Source of the DNA: Trujillonella endophytica
Lineage (GTDB): Bacteria; Actinomycetota; Actinomycetes; Mycobacteriales; Geodermatophilaceae
Assembly: GCF_019799905.1 (NCBI RefSeq)
Contig: NZ_JABGCI010000001.1
Span: 372,001 to 436,000 of the forward strand
Length of the DNA stretch: 64,000 bases
Reading direction: 5' to 3'
The notes under the pieces are model-generated. The model saw only the letters and a list, made by a program, of their open reading frames with translations, ran no database searches and was not told where the DNA came from. Within the stretch, counting starts at the first letter, position 1. Each line of letters starts with the position of its first letter. The position numbers and the translations under genes were made by a program. This document shows positions 25,445 to 33,811 of this stretch, piece after piece.

Positions 25445-26707
25445 ATGACGTCGAGCGACAGCGCCAGTCAGGGGACCGAACCGCAGGAGGCCCGTCCGCC
25501 GGACCTCCTGCCGCCGTGGCACACCCCCGAGCGGGAGCAGCTGCAGCTGCAGGCGCGCCGGTTCGCCATCGAGGAGGTGCTGCCGGTCGCCAACGAGCTG
25601 GACCCGCAGAAGGGGCTGATCCCGGCGTCGCTGCTGCAGCGGCTGGCCGACCTCGGCTACTTCGGGATCACGGTCCCCGCCGAACACGGCGGCCTGGGGC
25701 TGGGCGTCTTCGAGTACTGCATGGTGTCCGAGGAGCTGGCCCGCGCCTGGATGAGCACCGCGAGCATCCTCGCCCGCGCGCAGGGCCTGGGGACGACCCT
25801 GGCCGACCCCGACCGCCGCCGCGAGCTGCTCCGGCGCAGCGCCCGGGGCGAGTGGATCGGCGCGATCGCGCTGTCGGAGCCCGACGCCGGCTCGGACCTG
25901 GCCGGCGTCAGCACCCGCGCCGTCCGCGACGGCGACGAGTGGGTCGTCACCGGCCACAAGCGTTGGTGCGGCAACGCCGAGGCCGCCGACTTCATCCAGG
26001 TGCTGGTCCGCGAGCGCGACGCGGAGGAGGGCGAGCCGCGCTCCCGCGGCCTGCGGACCCTGCTGCTGGAGAAGGAGCGCGGCGAGTTCCCCGAGGGCCT
26101 GTCCGGCCACCCGATCGACAAGGTCGGCTACCACGGCTTCCTCACCTGGGACCTCACCTTCGACGGCGTCCGTATCCCGGCCGAGAACGTGCTGGACGAC
26201 GCCAACGCAGCTGGCGGGGAGGGTGAGGAGGCGGCCCGCGCGGGGATGCGCAAGGCCAAGGAGTTCCTGGACACCGCCCGCGTGCACACCGCGGCCCGCG
26301 CCGTCGGCCTGGCCCGCGCCGCGCTGGAGGACTCCGTCCTCTACCTGCAGGAGCGCGAGCAGTTCGGCCACCCGATCGCCGACTTCCAGGCGCTCCGCTT
26401 CGCCGTCGCCGAGATGGCCGCGCAGATCGAGCAGAGCCGCGCCTTCTACCGCCAGGTCGCGCACCTGCTCGACCTCGGCGTCCCCTGCGAGCGGGAGGCC
26501 GCGATGGTGAAGCTGGAGGCCACCGAGATGGCCGTCCGCGTCACCAACCAGGCGATGCAGCTGCACGGTGGCAACGGCTACACCACCGAGCGGCAGGTGG
26601 AGCGGCACTGGCGCGACGCGCGGCTGACCACGATCTTCGAGGGCACCAGCGAGATCCAGAAGCGGATCATCAGCGACCGGATGCTGCCCCGCTCCCCCCT
26701 CGCCTGA
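25445..26707 (+). CDS. Acyl-CoA dehydrogenase
   Basis: A 420-aa FAD enzyme that introduces the alpha-beta double bond into acyl-CoA esters. ATG 25445 is followed by a short hydrophilic leader, then the family marks YFGITVPAEHGGLGLGV, IALSEPDAGSDLAGV (FAD site), the C-terminal QLHGGNGYTTERQVERHWRD and FEGTSEIQKRIISDRM. The catalytic base of this class is usually the glutamate in the last motif (FEGTSE). The preferred acyl chain cannot be read. It is monocistronic and ends at a strong hairpin shared with the convergent Nramp gene. Confidence 0.92.
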   Translation: MTSSDSASQGTEPQEARPPDLLPPWHTPEREQLQLQARRFAIEEVLPVANELDPQKGLIPASLLQRLADLGYFGITVPAEHGGLGLGVFEYCMVSEELARAWMSTASILARAQGLGTTLADPDRRRELLRRSARGEWIGAIALSEPDAGSDLAGVSTRAVRDGDEWVVTGHKRWCGNAEAADFIQVLVRERDAEEGEPRSRGLRTLLLEKERGEFPEGLSGHPIDKVGYHGFLTWDLTFDGVRIPAENVLDDANAAGGEGEEAARAGMRKAKEFLDTARVHTAARAVGLARAALEDSVLYLQEREQFGHPIADFQALRFAVAEMAAQIEQSRAFYRQVAHLLDLGVPCEREAAMVKLEATEMAVRVTNQAMQLHGGNGYTTERQVERHWRDARLTTIFEGTSEIQKRIISDRMLPRSPLA

Positions 26708-26755
26708 CGTCGGAGTCGCTGGGGTGCGGGAGGTGCGCTCCAGCGACTCCGACGT
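26707..26755. terminator. Strong bidirectional hairpin
   Basis: ACGTCGGAGTCGCTGG and CCAGCGACTCCGACGT form a perfect 16-bp stem with a 17-nt loop. The hairpin lies between the convergent acyl-CoA dehydrogenase and Nramp genes and begins at the acyl-CoA dehydrogenase stop codon. Confidence 0.75.
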
Positions 26756-26761
26756 GGCGGG

Positions 26762-27973
26762 TCAGCCGGTGAACGTCAGGTAGAGCAGCGACAGGTTGAG
26801 CGTGATGACGGCGGTCGCGACGGCGGAGGCGGCCACCGTCGTCCCGCGGCGGTTGACGTGCTCGCCCATGACGTCCCGCCGCGCGGTCAGCACCACCAGG
26901 GGCACCAGGGCGAACGGGATGCCCATCGACAGCACCACCTGGGAGACGACGAGCGCCGCGCTGGGGTCGGCGCCCAGGGCCAGTACGAGCACCGCCGGGA
27001 TCACGGTGAGCACCCGGCGCAGCAGCAGCGGGATCCGCCGCCGGAGCAGCCCGCGCATCACCTCGGCGCCGGCCGCGCTGCCCACCGACGTCGACGCCAG
27101 CCCCGAGCCCAGCAGCGCGACGGCGAACAGCAGCGCGACGCCGGTGCCCAGCTCCGACGACATCAGCGCGTGGACGCCCTGGAGCGTGTCCGTGCCCGGG
27201 AAGCCCTGGAGGCTGGACGCCGCGACGACCAGCAGCGACAGGTTGAGCACGCCGGCGAGGACCAGCGCCGCGACGACGTCGCCCCGGGTCGCCGACAGCA
27301 GCCGGCCGAGCCCCAGCCCCTCGCCGCGGACGCCGAGCCGTGTCGTCGTCAGGCTCGAGTGCAGGTAGATCACGTGCGGCATGACCGTCGCGCCGATGAT
27401 CCCCGACGCCAGCAGCACGCTGTCCGCCCCGGCGAAGGTGGGCACCAGGCCGCCGGCGAGGTCCCCGGCGTCGGGCGGGTCGACGAACAGGCCGGCCGTG
27501 AACCCGACCGCGATCAGCGCGAGGAAGCCCATGATCACGCGCTCGAGCGCCCGCTGGCCGCGGGCGTCGCCCACCCGGAGCACGACCAGCGAGACCGCGG
27601 CGGTGAGCACCGCCCCGAGCACCAGCGGGACGTCGAACAGGATGGCCAGGGCCAGTGCCCCGCCGACCACCTCGGCCAGGTCCGTCGCGACCGCGATCGC
27701 CTCGGCCTGCAACCAATAACCCAGCCGGGCCGGCGTCCGCAGCCGGTCGCCCAGCTGCTCGGGCAGCGAGCGACCGGTGACCAGCCCCAGCTTGGCCGAC
27801 AGGTACTGCACGAGCACGGCCATCACGTTGGCGAGGACCACGACCCACACGAGCGTGTAGCCGTACCGCGCCCCCGCGGTGACGTTGGTGGCCACGTTGC
27901 CGGGGTCGACGTACGCGACCGCGGCGATGAAGGCCGGCCCCAGCAGCGCCAGGCGGCGCGTTCGGTGCAGCAA
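26762..27973 (-). CDS. mntH: Nramp divalent metal transporter (MntH-like)
   Basis: A 403-aa proton-coupled Mn(II)/Fe(II) importer with about eleven hydrophobic helices. The metal-binding motifs are intact: AYVDPGNVATN in TM1 and GATVMPHVIYLHS in TM6. No ATG fits; TTG 27973 lies 5 nt after GAGGAG and gives the expected N-terminus (LLHRTRRLALLGPAFIAAVA). It faces a small unrecognised gene across a 96-nt gap. No MntR or IdeR site was recognised upstream. Confidence 0.9.
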   Translation of the reverse strand: MLHRTRRLALLGPAFIAAVAYVDPGNVATNVTAGARYGYTLVWVVVLANVMAVLVQYLSAKLGLVTGRSLPEQLGDRLRTPARLGYWLQAEAIAVATDLAEVVGGALALAILFDVPLVLGAVLTAAVSLVVLRVGDARGQRALERVIMGFLALIAVGFTAGLFVDPPDAGDLAGGLVPTFAGADSVLLASGIIGATVMPHVIYLHSSLTTTRLGVRGEGLGLGRLLSATRGDVVAALVLAGVLNLSLLVVAASSLQGFPGTDTLQGVHALMSSELGTGVALLFAVALLGSGLASTSVGSAAGAEVMRGLLRRRIPLLLRRVLTVIPAVLVLALGADPSAALVVSQVVLSMGIPFALVPLVVLTARRDVMGEHVNRRGTTVAASAVATAVITLNLSLLYLTFTG

Positions 27974-28069
27974 CAGGACTCCTCGACTGGCCGGGACGGC
28001 AGGGGAGAGCGTGCCAGAGCGGAGCAAGTATTCGTTCCGTCCGGGACGGCGGTCGGGTAGCTTCCGGAC

Positions 28070-28582
28070 GTGCGGACGGCTGTCATGCGGGTGGTCATCG
28101 ACGCGGACGGCGAACTCGGGCCGGACGCGTACGAGGCCGGTCTCGTCGCGCTCCGGGAGGCCTCGGTCGAGGTCGTCGCCAGCCCGCCGGCGCACCTCCC
28201 GGAGCGCGCCCGCGAGGTCGAGCTGATCCTCGACGAGGCGCAGCTGGCCGAGCGGGACGACTACGTCGCCCTGTGCTCGAAGGCGTTCGGCCTGCCGGCG
28301 GCGCCGGGTGTGGTCACCTTCATCAGCCGGGGGACCGACGAGGACGCGCGCGGCGTGCTGGCCGGGTTCGGCCTCGACGCGCCCGTCGAGCGGTTCCTCG
28401 AGGGCGACGACGAGGTGGTGCGCGTCGTCCTCGACCGCGAGCAGTCCCGGCGCGTGCCCGAGGGACGGCTGCACACCGCGCTGGAGGCGGCCCTCAACGC
28501 CGAGGTGCGCATCGTGGTCGCGGACCCGGTCGCGGCCGACGCCGCGGTGCCCGCGTCGTCAGCCGCGGAGGGCGCCTCGTAG
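28070..28582 (+). CDS. Hypothetical protein
   Basis: A 170-aa soluble protein that I do not recognise. It begins MRTAVMRVVIDADGELGPDA (GTG 28070; ATG 28085 is an alternative, and neither has a good ribosome site). It is acidic, alternates predicted strands and helices, and contains a single Cys. The C-terminus is Ala-rich and its last 24 nt overlap the 3' end of the convergent TetR-type gene. Position next to mntH gives no clear functional hint. Confidence 0.6.
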   Translation: MRTAVMRVVIDADGELGPDAYEAGLVALREASVEVVASPPAHLPERAREVELILDEAQLAERDDYVALCSKAFGLPAAPGVVTFISRGTDEDARGVLAGFGLDAPVERFLEGDDEVVRVVLDREQSRRVPEGRLHTALEAALNAEVRIVVADPVAADAAVPASSAAEGAS

Positions 28583-29839
28583 CAGCGCGGCGCGCAGGAA
28601 GGCGTGCGCGCGTGCCGTCCCGGTGCGTGCGTGCTGGTGGAACGGCAGCCACAGGACGGAGCGGATGTGCAGAGCCATGTCGGGCACCGTGCGCAGCGCG
28701 CCGTCCGCCGCGCCCCCGAGCAGGAGGTCCTCCAGGGCCCGCAGCCGCGCCTGGGTCTGCAGGTAGTAGTCGTGGAACGGGCTGGACGTGGCCTCCCGCC
28801 CGCTCCAGCCGTAGCGGAGGATGCAGGACTCGGCCTCGAACCGGCGGCTCGCGTGCACGAACACGCGGACCAGGCCGTCCAGCGTCTCCACCTCGGTCGA
28901 CCCGGCGGAGAAGACCGCGCCGAACGCCTCGCCGAGCTGTCCCGAGTAGCGGGCCAGGACCTCGCCCAGCAGCGCCTCCTTGGACTCCACCCGCCGGTAC
29001 AGCGTGCCCATCCGCACGCCCGCGGCCGCGGCGATGTCCCGGACGGTCGTCGCGTCGTAGCCGCGCCGGGCGAACTCGGTGCGGGCCGCGGCCACGATGC
29101 TGTCGCGGTCGCGCGGGTCGCCGGGCCGGTCCCCGCCGCGCCAGGCGGCCAGGGCCTCCACCGCCGCGCGGGAGGCGGCCGAGGCGTCGAGCTCGGCGTC
29201 CGGCGGGCAGTCGGTGGTGACCCCCTGCAGCAGGACGTCACACAGCTGCCCGGCCAGCGCCCGTGGGTCGCGGTCACCGGGGTAGCTGCCGGGCGCGTCC
29301 AGCGTCGCCTGCTGGAACGCGAACCGCAGCAGCGCCGGGTCGGCCCCGCCCTCGTGCGCCGGAGCCCCGCTCCCCGACCGGAGCCCGTCCACGGCGTCCC
29401 GCCAGGCGTGCTCGAGCGCGGCGGTCGGCAGCCGCATCGCCTCGCGCAGGCGCGCAGTGGCCACGGTCGGGGGCTCGAAGGCCCGCAGCCGGACGGCGGC
29501 GGCGTGGGTGAACGTGAGCGCCATGACGTCGGCGGTCAGCTGCCGCACCCGCTGCTCCGCTGCGGGGCCCGGCTCGGGCGGGTCACCCACGGCGGCCGCC
29601 GCCACGTCGCCCAGCGCCGCGCTGAACGCCGTCAGCAGCTCGGCGGCGATCTGCTCCTTCGACGCGAAGTGGTGGTAGAGGCTGCCCGGCAGCACCCCCA
29701 CGGCGTCGGCGATGTCGTTCATCGTCGTGCCCGCGTAGCCGGACGCCTCGAACAACCGGGCGGCGGTGTCGCGCACGGCCTGGGCGCGGGCGCTGTCGCC
29801 GGGCGCCGTGCGCCCCGCGGTCCCCTGGGCGCCGGCCAT
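28559..29839 (-). CDS. Tandem TetR-family regulator (two HTH domains in one chain)
   Basis: A 426-aa protein with two complete TetR DNA-binding domains. The first (about residues 18-65) reads ARLFEASGYAGTTMNDIADA then VGVLPGSLYHHFASKEQI. The second (about 240-290) reads EFARRGYDATTVRDIAAA then AGVRMGTLYRRVESKEAL. Each is followed by an all-helical ligand-domain-like segment. ATG 29839 is the likely start. It is divergent from, and may control, the hydrolase/amidohydrolase/redox cluster that starts 95 nt away. A fusion of this kind could bind two operators or act as a built-in dimer. Confidence 0.85.
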   Translation of the reverse strand: MAGAQGTAGRTAPGDSARAQAVRDTAARLFEASGYAGTTMNDIADAVGVLPGSLYHHFASKEQIAAELLTAFSAALGDVAAAAVGDPPEPGPAAEQRVRQLTADVMALTFTHAAAVRLRAFEPPTVATARLREAMRLPTAALEHAWRDAVDGLRSGSGAPAHEGGADPALLRFAFQQATLDAPGSYPGDRDPRALAGQLCDVLLQGVTTDCPPDAELDASAASRAAVEALAAWRGGDRPGDPRDRDSIVAAARTEFARRGYDATTVRDIAAAAGVRMGTLYRRVESKEALLGEVLARYSGQLGEAFGAVFSAGSTEVETLDGLVRVFVHASRRFEAESCILRYGWSGREATSSPFHDYYLQTQARLRALEDLLLGGAADGALRTVPDMALHIRSVLWLPFHQHARTGTARAHAFLRAALLRGALRG

Positions 29840-29909
29840 GCCGTCGAGTATGGCCGCCGCCGTGCCCGCTCCGGCGCCGCGGTGCGCCGCGTCCCACGGA
29901 TCACCCGAT

Positions 29910-29919
29910 GTGTCGACAC
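29910..29919. promoter_or_regulatory. Putative operator palindrome in the divergent region
   Basis: GTGTCGACAC is a perfect 10-bp palindrome in the 94-nt gap between the tandem-TetR gene and the alpha/beta hydrolase gene. Its position would suit binding by the regulator, but its short length means it could be chance. Confidence 0.3.
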
Positions 29920-29933
29920 GAGGAGAGGTGCAG

Positions 29934-30857
29934 GTGGCTGAGACAGAGGTCAACGGCGGGATCGTCGTCCACGAGTTCGTCGGTCCGGAGGACGGCGAGG
30001 TGGTGGTGCTGACGCCCGGCGGGCGGTTCAGCAAGGACTACCCCGGCGTCCGGGAGCTGGCCGAGGGGATCGCCGAGGGCGGCAAGCGGGTGCTGCTGTG
30101 GGACCGCCCCAACTGCGGCGCCTCCGACATCCAGATCTACGGCAAGTCCGAGTCGCACATGCGGGCGGAGACCCTCGGCCTCCTGCTGGAGGAGCTGGGC
30201 ATCGAGGAGGTGGTCAAGCTCGGCGGCTCCGGCGGCGCCCGCGACTCGATCGTCTTCGCCCTGATGTACCCGGAGAAGGTCACCCGGCTGGGCCTGTGGA
30301 ACATCGTGGGCGGCAACTTCAGCACGATGTCGCTCGCGGGCGTCTACATCCTCAACGAGCTCCGCACGGTCTGGGCCAAGGGCATCGAGGGGATCATCGG
30401 GCTGGAGGGCCTGGCGGGCGGCTGGACGGACCTGATCGCGGCCAACCCGCGCAACGCCGACCGGCTCCGCGCGATCGGCGCCGAGCAGTTCGAGCGGGTG
30501 ATGAACCGCTGGCTGGATGCGTTCATCCCCAAGCCGAACGAGCCCATCCCGGGGGTCACCGAGTACGAGCTCGGCGAGATCACGGTGCCGACGCTGATCA
30601 TCCGGCCGGGGATCGAGGACCACGACCACCCGCCGACGACGTCCTTCCGCGTGCACACGCTGATCAAGGGCTCGCGGCTGATCGAGCCGCCGTGGCCCGA
30701 GGACGCCTGGGAGCAGGGCGCGCGGGACCGCGAGGCCGGCACCGGCGGCATCTTCCAGTCCTGGGTGCTCGCCGCTCCGACGTTCGTCGACTTCATCGAC
30801 GGCAAGGAGGCGGGGGTGGCGACCACCGTCGCCTGGAACGGCGCACCGATCGGCTGA
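29934..30857 (+). CDS. Alpha/beta-hydrolase
   Basis: A 307-aa alpha/beta-hydrolase-fold enzyme and first gene of a catabolic-type cluster. GTG 29934 follows AGGAGAGG. The oxyanion and early strand region is VVVLTPGGRFSKDY, and LLWDRPNCGASD follows. The nucleophile elbow reads LGGSGGARDS (Ser about 102). A later acid and His are expected near PTLIIRPGIEDHDHPP. The divergent tandem-TetR gene probably regulates it. The substrate is unknown; C-C bond or ester hydrolysis are both possible. Confidence 0.85.
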   Translation: MAETEVNGGIVVHEFVGPEDGEVVVLTPGGRFSKDYPGVRELAEGIAEGGKRVLLWDRPNCGASDIQIYGKSESHMRAETLGLLLEELGIEEVVKLGGSGGARDSIVFALMYPEKVTRLGLWNIVGGNFSTMSLAGVYILNELRTVWAKGIEGIIGLEGLAGGWTDLIAANPRNADRLRAIGAEQFERVMNRWLDAFIPKPNEPIPGVTEYELGEITVPTLIIRPGIEDHDHPPTTSFRVHTLIKGSRLIEPPWPEDAWEQGARDREAGTGGIFQSWVLAAPTFVDFIDGKEAGVATTVAWNGAPIG

Positions 30858-30866
30858 CGGAGGCGG

Positions 30867-30896
30867 CCGCGTGCCCGGGGGCTCCCGGGCACGCGG
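30867..30896. terminator. Hairpin after the alpha/beta-hydrolase
   Basis: CCGCGTGCCCGGG and CCCGGGCACGCGG form a perfect 13-bp stem with a GGCT loop, 10 nt after the hydrolase stop. It may separate the hydrolase transcript from the amidohydrolase genes or attenuate it. Confidence 0.6.
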
Positions 30897-30925
30897 ACCC
30901 CCGTCCCGGCTTGTGAGGGTCGTCA

Positions 30926-30942
30926 CCACCGCGTTACGGTGG
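30926..30942. promoter_or_regulatory. Inverted repeat upstream of the amidohydrolase operon
   Basis: CCACCG-CGTTA-CGGTGG is a 6-5-6 inverted repeat about 55 nt before the TTG start of the first amidohydrolase. It may be an operator, possibly for the tandem-TetR regulator, though it does not match the palindrome at 29910. Confidence 0.35.
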
Positions 30943-30996
30943 GCGGAGCAATCATTTGGTCCGGGTGGAGGCCGCCCGTACCGGGGAGGACGCGCG

Positions 30997-32124
30997 TTGG
31001 GTTCCGAGAGTCAGCCGGTGGTCGACGCCAGCGTGCACGTGTTCTTCGCCAACGACGCCGACCTGCGCGGGTACCTGCACGAGCCGTTCAAGAGCCGCGG
31101 GTACCCCGACGTCGACGTGGCCTGGTTCGCCCCGCCGGACGGCGTCCGCTACGCGCCGGGCACGGAGGCCGAGGCCGAGACCACGGGCCGGGCCTTCGGC
31201 GGCGCCGTCTCCACGGTGAAGGGCCACCCGGGCTCGGACCCGGAACTGGTGGGCCGGCAGCTGTTCGAGGAGCGCGGCGTCGACGTCGCCGTCCTGCACC
31301 CCATGTCCAACGCCGGGATCCTGCCCGACTGGCACCTGGGCAGCGCGATCTTCGCCGGCTACAACCGGATGCTCGTCGAGCGCTGGCTGGACTCGGGCAC
31401 CTACGCCGACCGCTTCCGCGGCACGATCCGCGTGAACCCCAACGACATCGACGGCGCGGTGCGGGAGATCAACCGCTGGAAGGACCACCCGCGGGTGGTG
31501 CAGATCGGCCTGCCGATGCAGACCCAGCACCCCTACGGCCGGCCGTACTTCCGGCCGCTGTGGCGCGCCGCGGTCGAGGCCGGCCTGCCGGTCGCCGTCC
31601 ACATCGAGATGGGCGTGGGCATCACCCACCCGCCGACCCCGTCGGGCATCACCCGGACCTTCTCGCACCTGACCGCCTACCAGCCGATGACGTTCGTCTG
31701 GCACCTGCTCAACATGATCGCCGAGGGCGTGTTCGAGGAGTTCCCCGAGCTGCGGATCGTGTGGGCCGACGGCGCCGCGGACATGCTGACGCCGTTCATC
31801 TGGCGGATGGACTCCTTCGGCCGGCCGCACCTGGAGCAGACGCCCTGGGCGCCGAAGATCCCCAGCGCGTACCTGGCCGAGCACGTGTACTTCGTGCACG
31901 GCGCGCTCGACGGTCCCGGCGCCGACGCCGAGTTCGCCGACGAGTGGCTGCGCATGACGGGCAAGGAGGACCACCTGCTGTTCGGGTCGAGCTACCCGGA
32001 CTGGCAGATGCACTCGCCCGACGACCTCCCGCGGGCCTGGACGCCCGAGCAGCGGGAGAAGGTGCTGTGGCGCAACGCGGCCCGGCTCTACGGCTTGGAG
32101 ACCCCCGTCCCCGCGTCCGCCTGA
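30997..32124 (+). CDS. Amidohydrolase family 2 protein (ACMSD-like)
   Basis: A 375-aa TIM-barrel metal-dependent hydrolase or decarboxylase. TTG 30997 is chosen because GGGGAGGA lies 6 nt upstream and no ATG fits. The N-terminal metal site is PVVDASVHVFF, the mid-barrel histidine is in VAVHIEMGVG, and the late Asp lies in LFGSSYPDWQMHSP. Members decarboxylate or hydrate aromatic or cyclic acids. A second, related amidohydrolase follows 42 nt downstream, which suggests a heteromeric pair or two successive steps. The substrate is unknown. Confidence 0.86.
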   Translation: MGSESQPVVDASVHVFFANDADLRGYLHEPFKSRGYPDVDVAWFAPPDGVRYAPGTEAEAETTGRAFGGAVSTVKGHPGSDPELVGRQLFEERGVDVAVLHPMSNAGILPDWHLGSAIFAGYNRMLVERWLDSGTYADRFRGTIRVNPNDIDGAVREINRWKDHPRVVQIGLPMQTQHPYGRPYFRPLWRAAVEAGLPVAVHIEMGVGITHPPTPSGITRTFSHLTAYQPMTFVWHLLNMIAEGVFEEFPELRIVWADGAADMLTPFIWRMDSFGRPHLEQTPWAPKIPSAYLAEHVYFVHGALDGPGADAEFADEWLRMTGKEDHLLFGSSYPDWQMHSPDDLPRAWTPEQREKVLWRNAARLYGLETPVPASA

Positions 32125-32166
32125 GGCGCACCCCCGACCGTCCGGCAGCGACGAGAGGAACCCGGC

Positions 32167-33318
32167 ATGACCATCGAGATGCAGCGCCCGAAGACGCTCT
32201 CCACCGAGACGACGGAGGTGCGGGTCGTCGACAGCGACATCCACCCCACCCCCAAGCGCGGTGAGCTGACCCCGTTCCTGCCGGCGAAGTTCCGGAGCCT
32301 GTTCGAGAACCGGGCGACCGGCGCGGGCAGCCCCGTCTACTACGACGCCCCCGACTTCGCGCACTCCTTCGCGATGCGGACGGACTCGTTCCCGGCCGAC
32401 GGGAACTTCGCCGGCTCCGACCCCGACCTGATGTTCCGCCAGGTGGTCATGGAGGCCGGCTGCGACGTCCTCATCCTCGGCCCGCTCAACGGCGGCGGCC
32501 AGACCGAGGAGGAGCACCACGCGGTCACCCAGGCCACGAACGCGTGGCAGGACGCCTGCTGGCTCGACAGCGAGCACAACTGGCACCAGCGCTACCGCGG
32601 CTCGATCGTCGCCGCGATGGAGCACCCGGAGGCCGCCGCCCGCGAGATCGAGCACTGGGCCGGCCACCCCTGCATGTCGCAGGTCCTGATCGGCGCCGAG
32701 CTCCGCCCGGCGTGGGGCGACCCGCAGTACGACCCGGTCTGGGAGGCCGCGACCCGCAACGGCCTGCCGGTCGCCTGCCACCTCGGCCGCGGTCAGCACA
32801 ACGAGCTGCCGATGTCGCCGGTCGGCTTCATGACCTACAACCACGACCTGATGGTCAGCTACTCGATGCTGGCCGCGAACCAGGTGATGAGCCTGGTGTT
32901 CGACGGCGTCTTCGACCGGTTCCCGGACCTGCAGATCGTCTTCATCGAGCACGCCTTCAACTGGCTGCTGCCGCTGATGTGGCGGATGGACGCCGTCCAC
33001 GCCAAGCGCGGCCCGGAGAACGGCCTCAAGCGCAAGCCGTCGGAGTACGTCAAGGACCACATCTGGTGCACGACGCAGCCGCTGGACATGCCGGAGGACA
33101 AGCTCGAGTTCACCCGCGCGCTGGAGTGGATGGAGGCCGACAAGCTGCTGCTGTTCTCGTCGGACTACCCGCACTGGACCTTCGACGACCCGCAGTGGGT
33201 GCGCAAGCACCTGCCCCTGCACATGCAGGACAAGATCATGTACCAGAACGCCCTCGAGGTCTTCAAGAACGTCCCCAGCACCGTCCCGGCGCTGCCCGGG
33301 CAGAAGCGGCCCCTGTAG
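32167..33318 (+). CDS. Amidohydrolase family 2 protein (second copy)
   Basis: A 383-aa amidohydrolase. ATG 32167 follows GAGAGG. The metal motifs are VVDSDIHPTPK near residue 20, PVACHLGRGQHNE in mid-barrel, and LLFSSDYPHWTFDDP near the C-terminus. It differs clearly from the gene before it, so the pair is not a recent duplication. Its stop (TAG) shares its last base with the start of the Rieske gene, pointing to one transcript. It is likely part of a ring-acid degradation route; the substrate is unknown. Confidence 0.88.
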   Translation: MTIEMQRPKTLSTETTEVRVVDSDIHPTPKRGELTPFLPAKFRSLFENRATGAGSPVYYDAPDFAHSFAMRTDSFPADGNFAGSDPDLMFRQVVMEAGCDVLILGPLNGGGQTEEEHHAVTQATNAWQDACWLDSEHNWHQRYRGSIVAAMEHPEAAAREIEHWAGHPCMSQVLIGAELRPAWGDPQYDPVWEAATRNGLPVACHLGRGQHNELPMSPVGFMTYNHDLMVSYSMLAANQVMSLVFDGVFDRFPDLQIVFIEHAFNWLLPLMWRMDAVHAKRGPENGLKRKPSEYVKDHIWCTTQPLDMPEDKLEFTRALEWMEADKLLLFSSDYPHWTFDDPQWVRKHLPLHMQDKIMYQNALEVFKNVPSTVPALPGQKRPL

Positions 33319-33713
33319 TGCGGGAGCGCTCGACCGTACGGACCCCGCTCGCGCGGGGTCGGGAACACGTGGTGGCGACGGTCGACGAGATCGCGCCGGG
33401 TGAGCACAAGGTCGTGCCGATCGGGCGCTGGGGCGTCGGCGTCTACAACGTCGACGGCCGGTTCTACGCGATCGCCAACTACTGCCCGCACGAGGGCGGC
33501 CCGCTGTGCTCGGGGCGCACGCACGGCCTCACCGTCGTCGACCCGGAGCGGCCGGGCGGCGCGGCGGAGTCGCGGGCCGGCGAGTTCATCTACTGCCCCT
33601 GGCACCAGTGGGGCTTCGAGCTGGCGACCGGCACCACCGCGGTGAAGCCGGAGTGGAGCATCCGCACCTACCCGGTGCGGGTGCAGGGCTCCGACGTCAT
33701 CGTCACCGCCTGA
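33318..33713 (+). CDS. Rieske [2Fe-2S] ferredoxin-like protein
   Basis: A 131-aa soluble Rieske protein. Both ligand boxes are complete: NYCPHEGGPLC (C-x-H) and YCPWHQWGFEL (C-x2-H). GTG 33318 overlaps the TAG of the upstream amidohydrolase by one base. No oxygenase catalytic domain is attached, so it may act as an electron carrier or as a separate subunit. The neighbouring NuoF-like flavoprotein and 3Fe-4S ferredoxin suggest a redox chain for an oxygenase encoded elsewhere. Confidence 0.9.
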   Translation: MRERSTVRTPLARGREHVVATVDEIAPGEHKVVPIGRWGVGVYNVDGRFYAIANYCPHEGGPLCSGRTHGLTVVDPERPGGAAESRAGEFIYCPWHQWGFELATGTTAVKPEWSIRTYPVRVQGSDVIVTA

Positions 33714-33721
33714 CGAGGGGG

Positions 33722-33747
33722 CCGGCGGGCGCGCTCGCGCCCGCCGG
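33722..33747. terminator. Hairpin after the Rieske gene
   Basis: CCGGCGGGCGCG and CGCGCCCGCCGG form a perfect 12-bp stem just after the Rieske stop and before the NuoF-like gene. It may split the cluster into two transcripts. Confidence 0.55.
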
Positions 33748-33811
33748 TCGCCCCACCCGTCCCGTTCCCCGATCCGTCCCGGCCTGCCGGGCGAGCCCGG
33801 AGGCCCCCACC

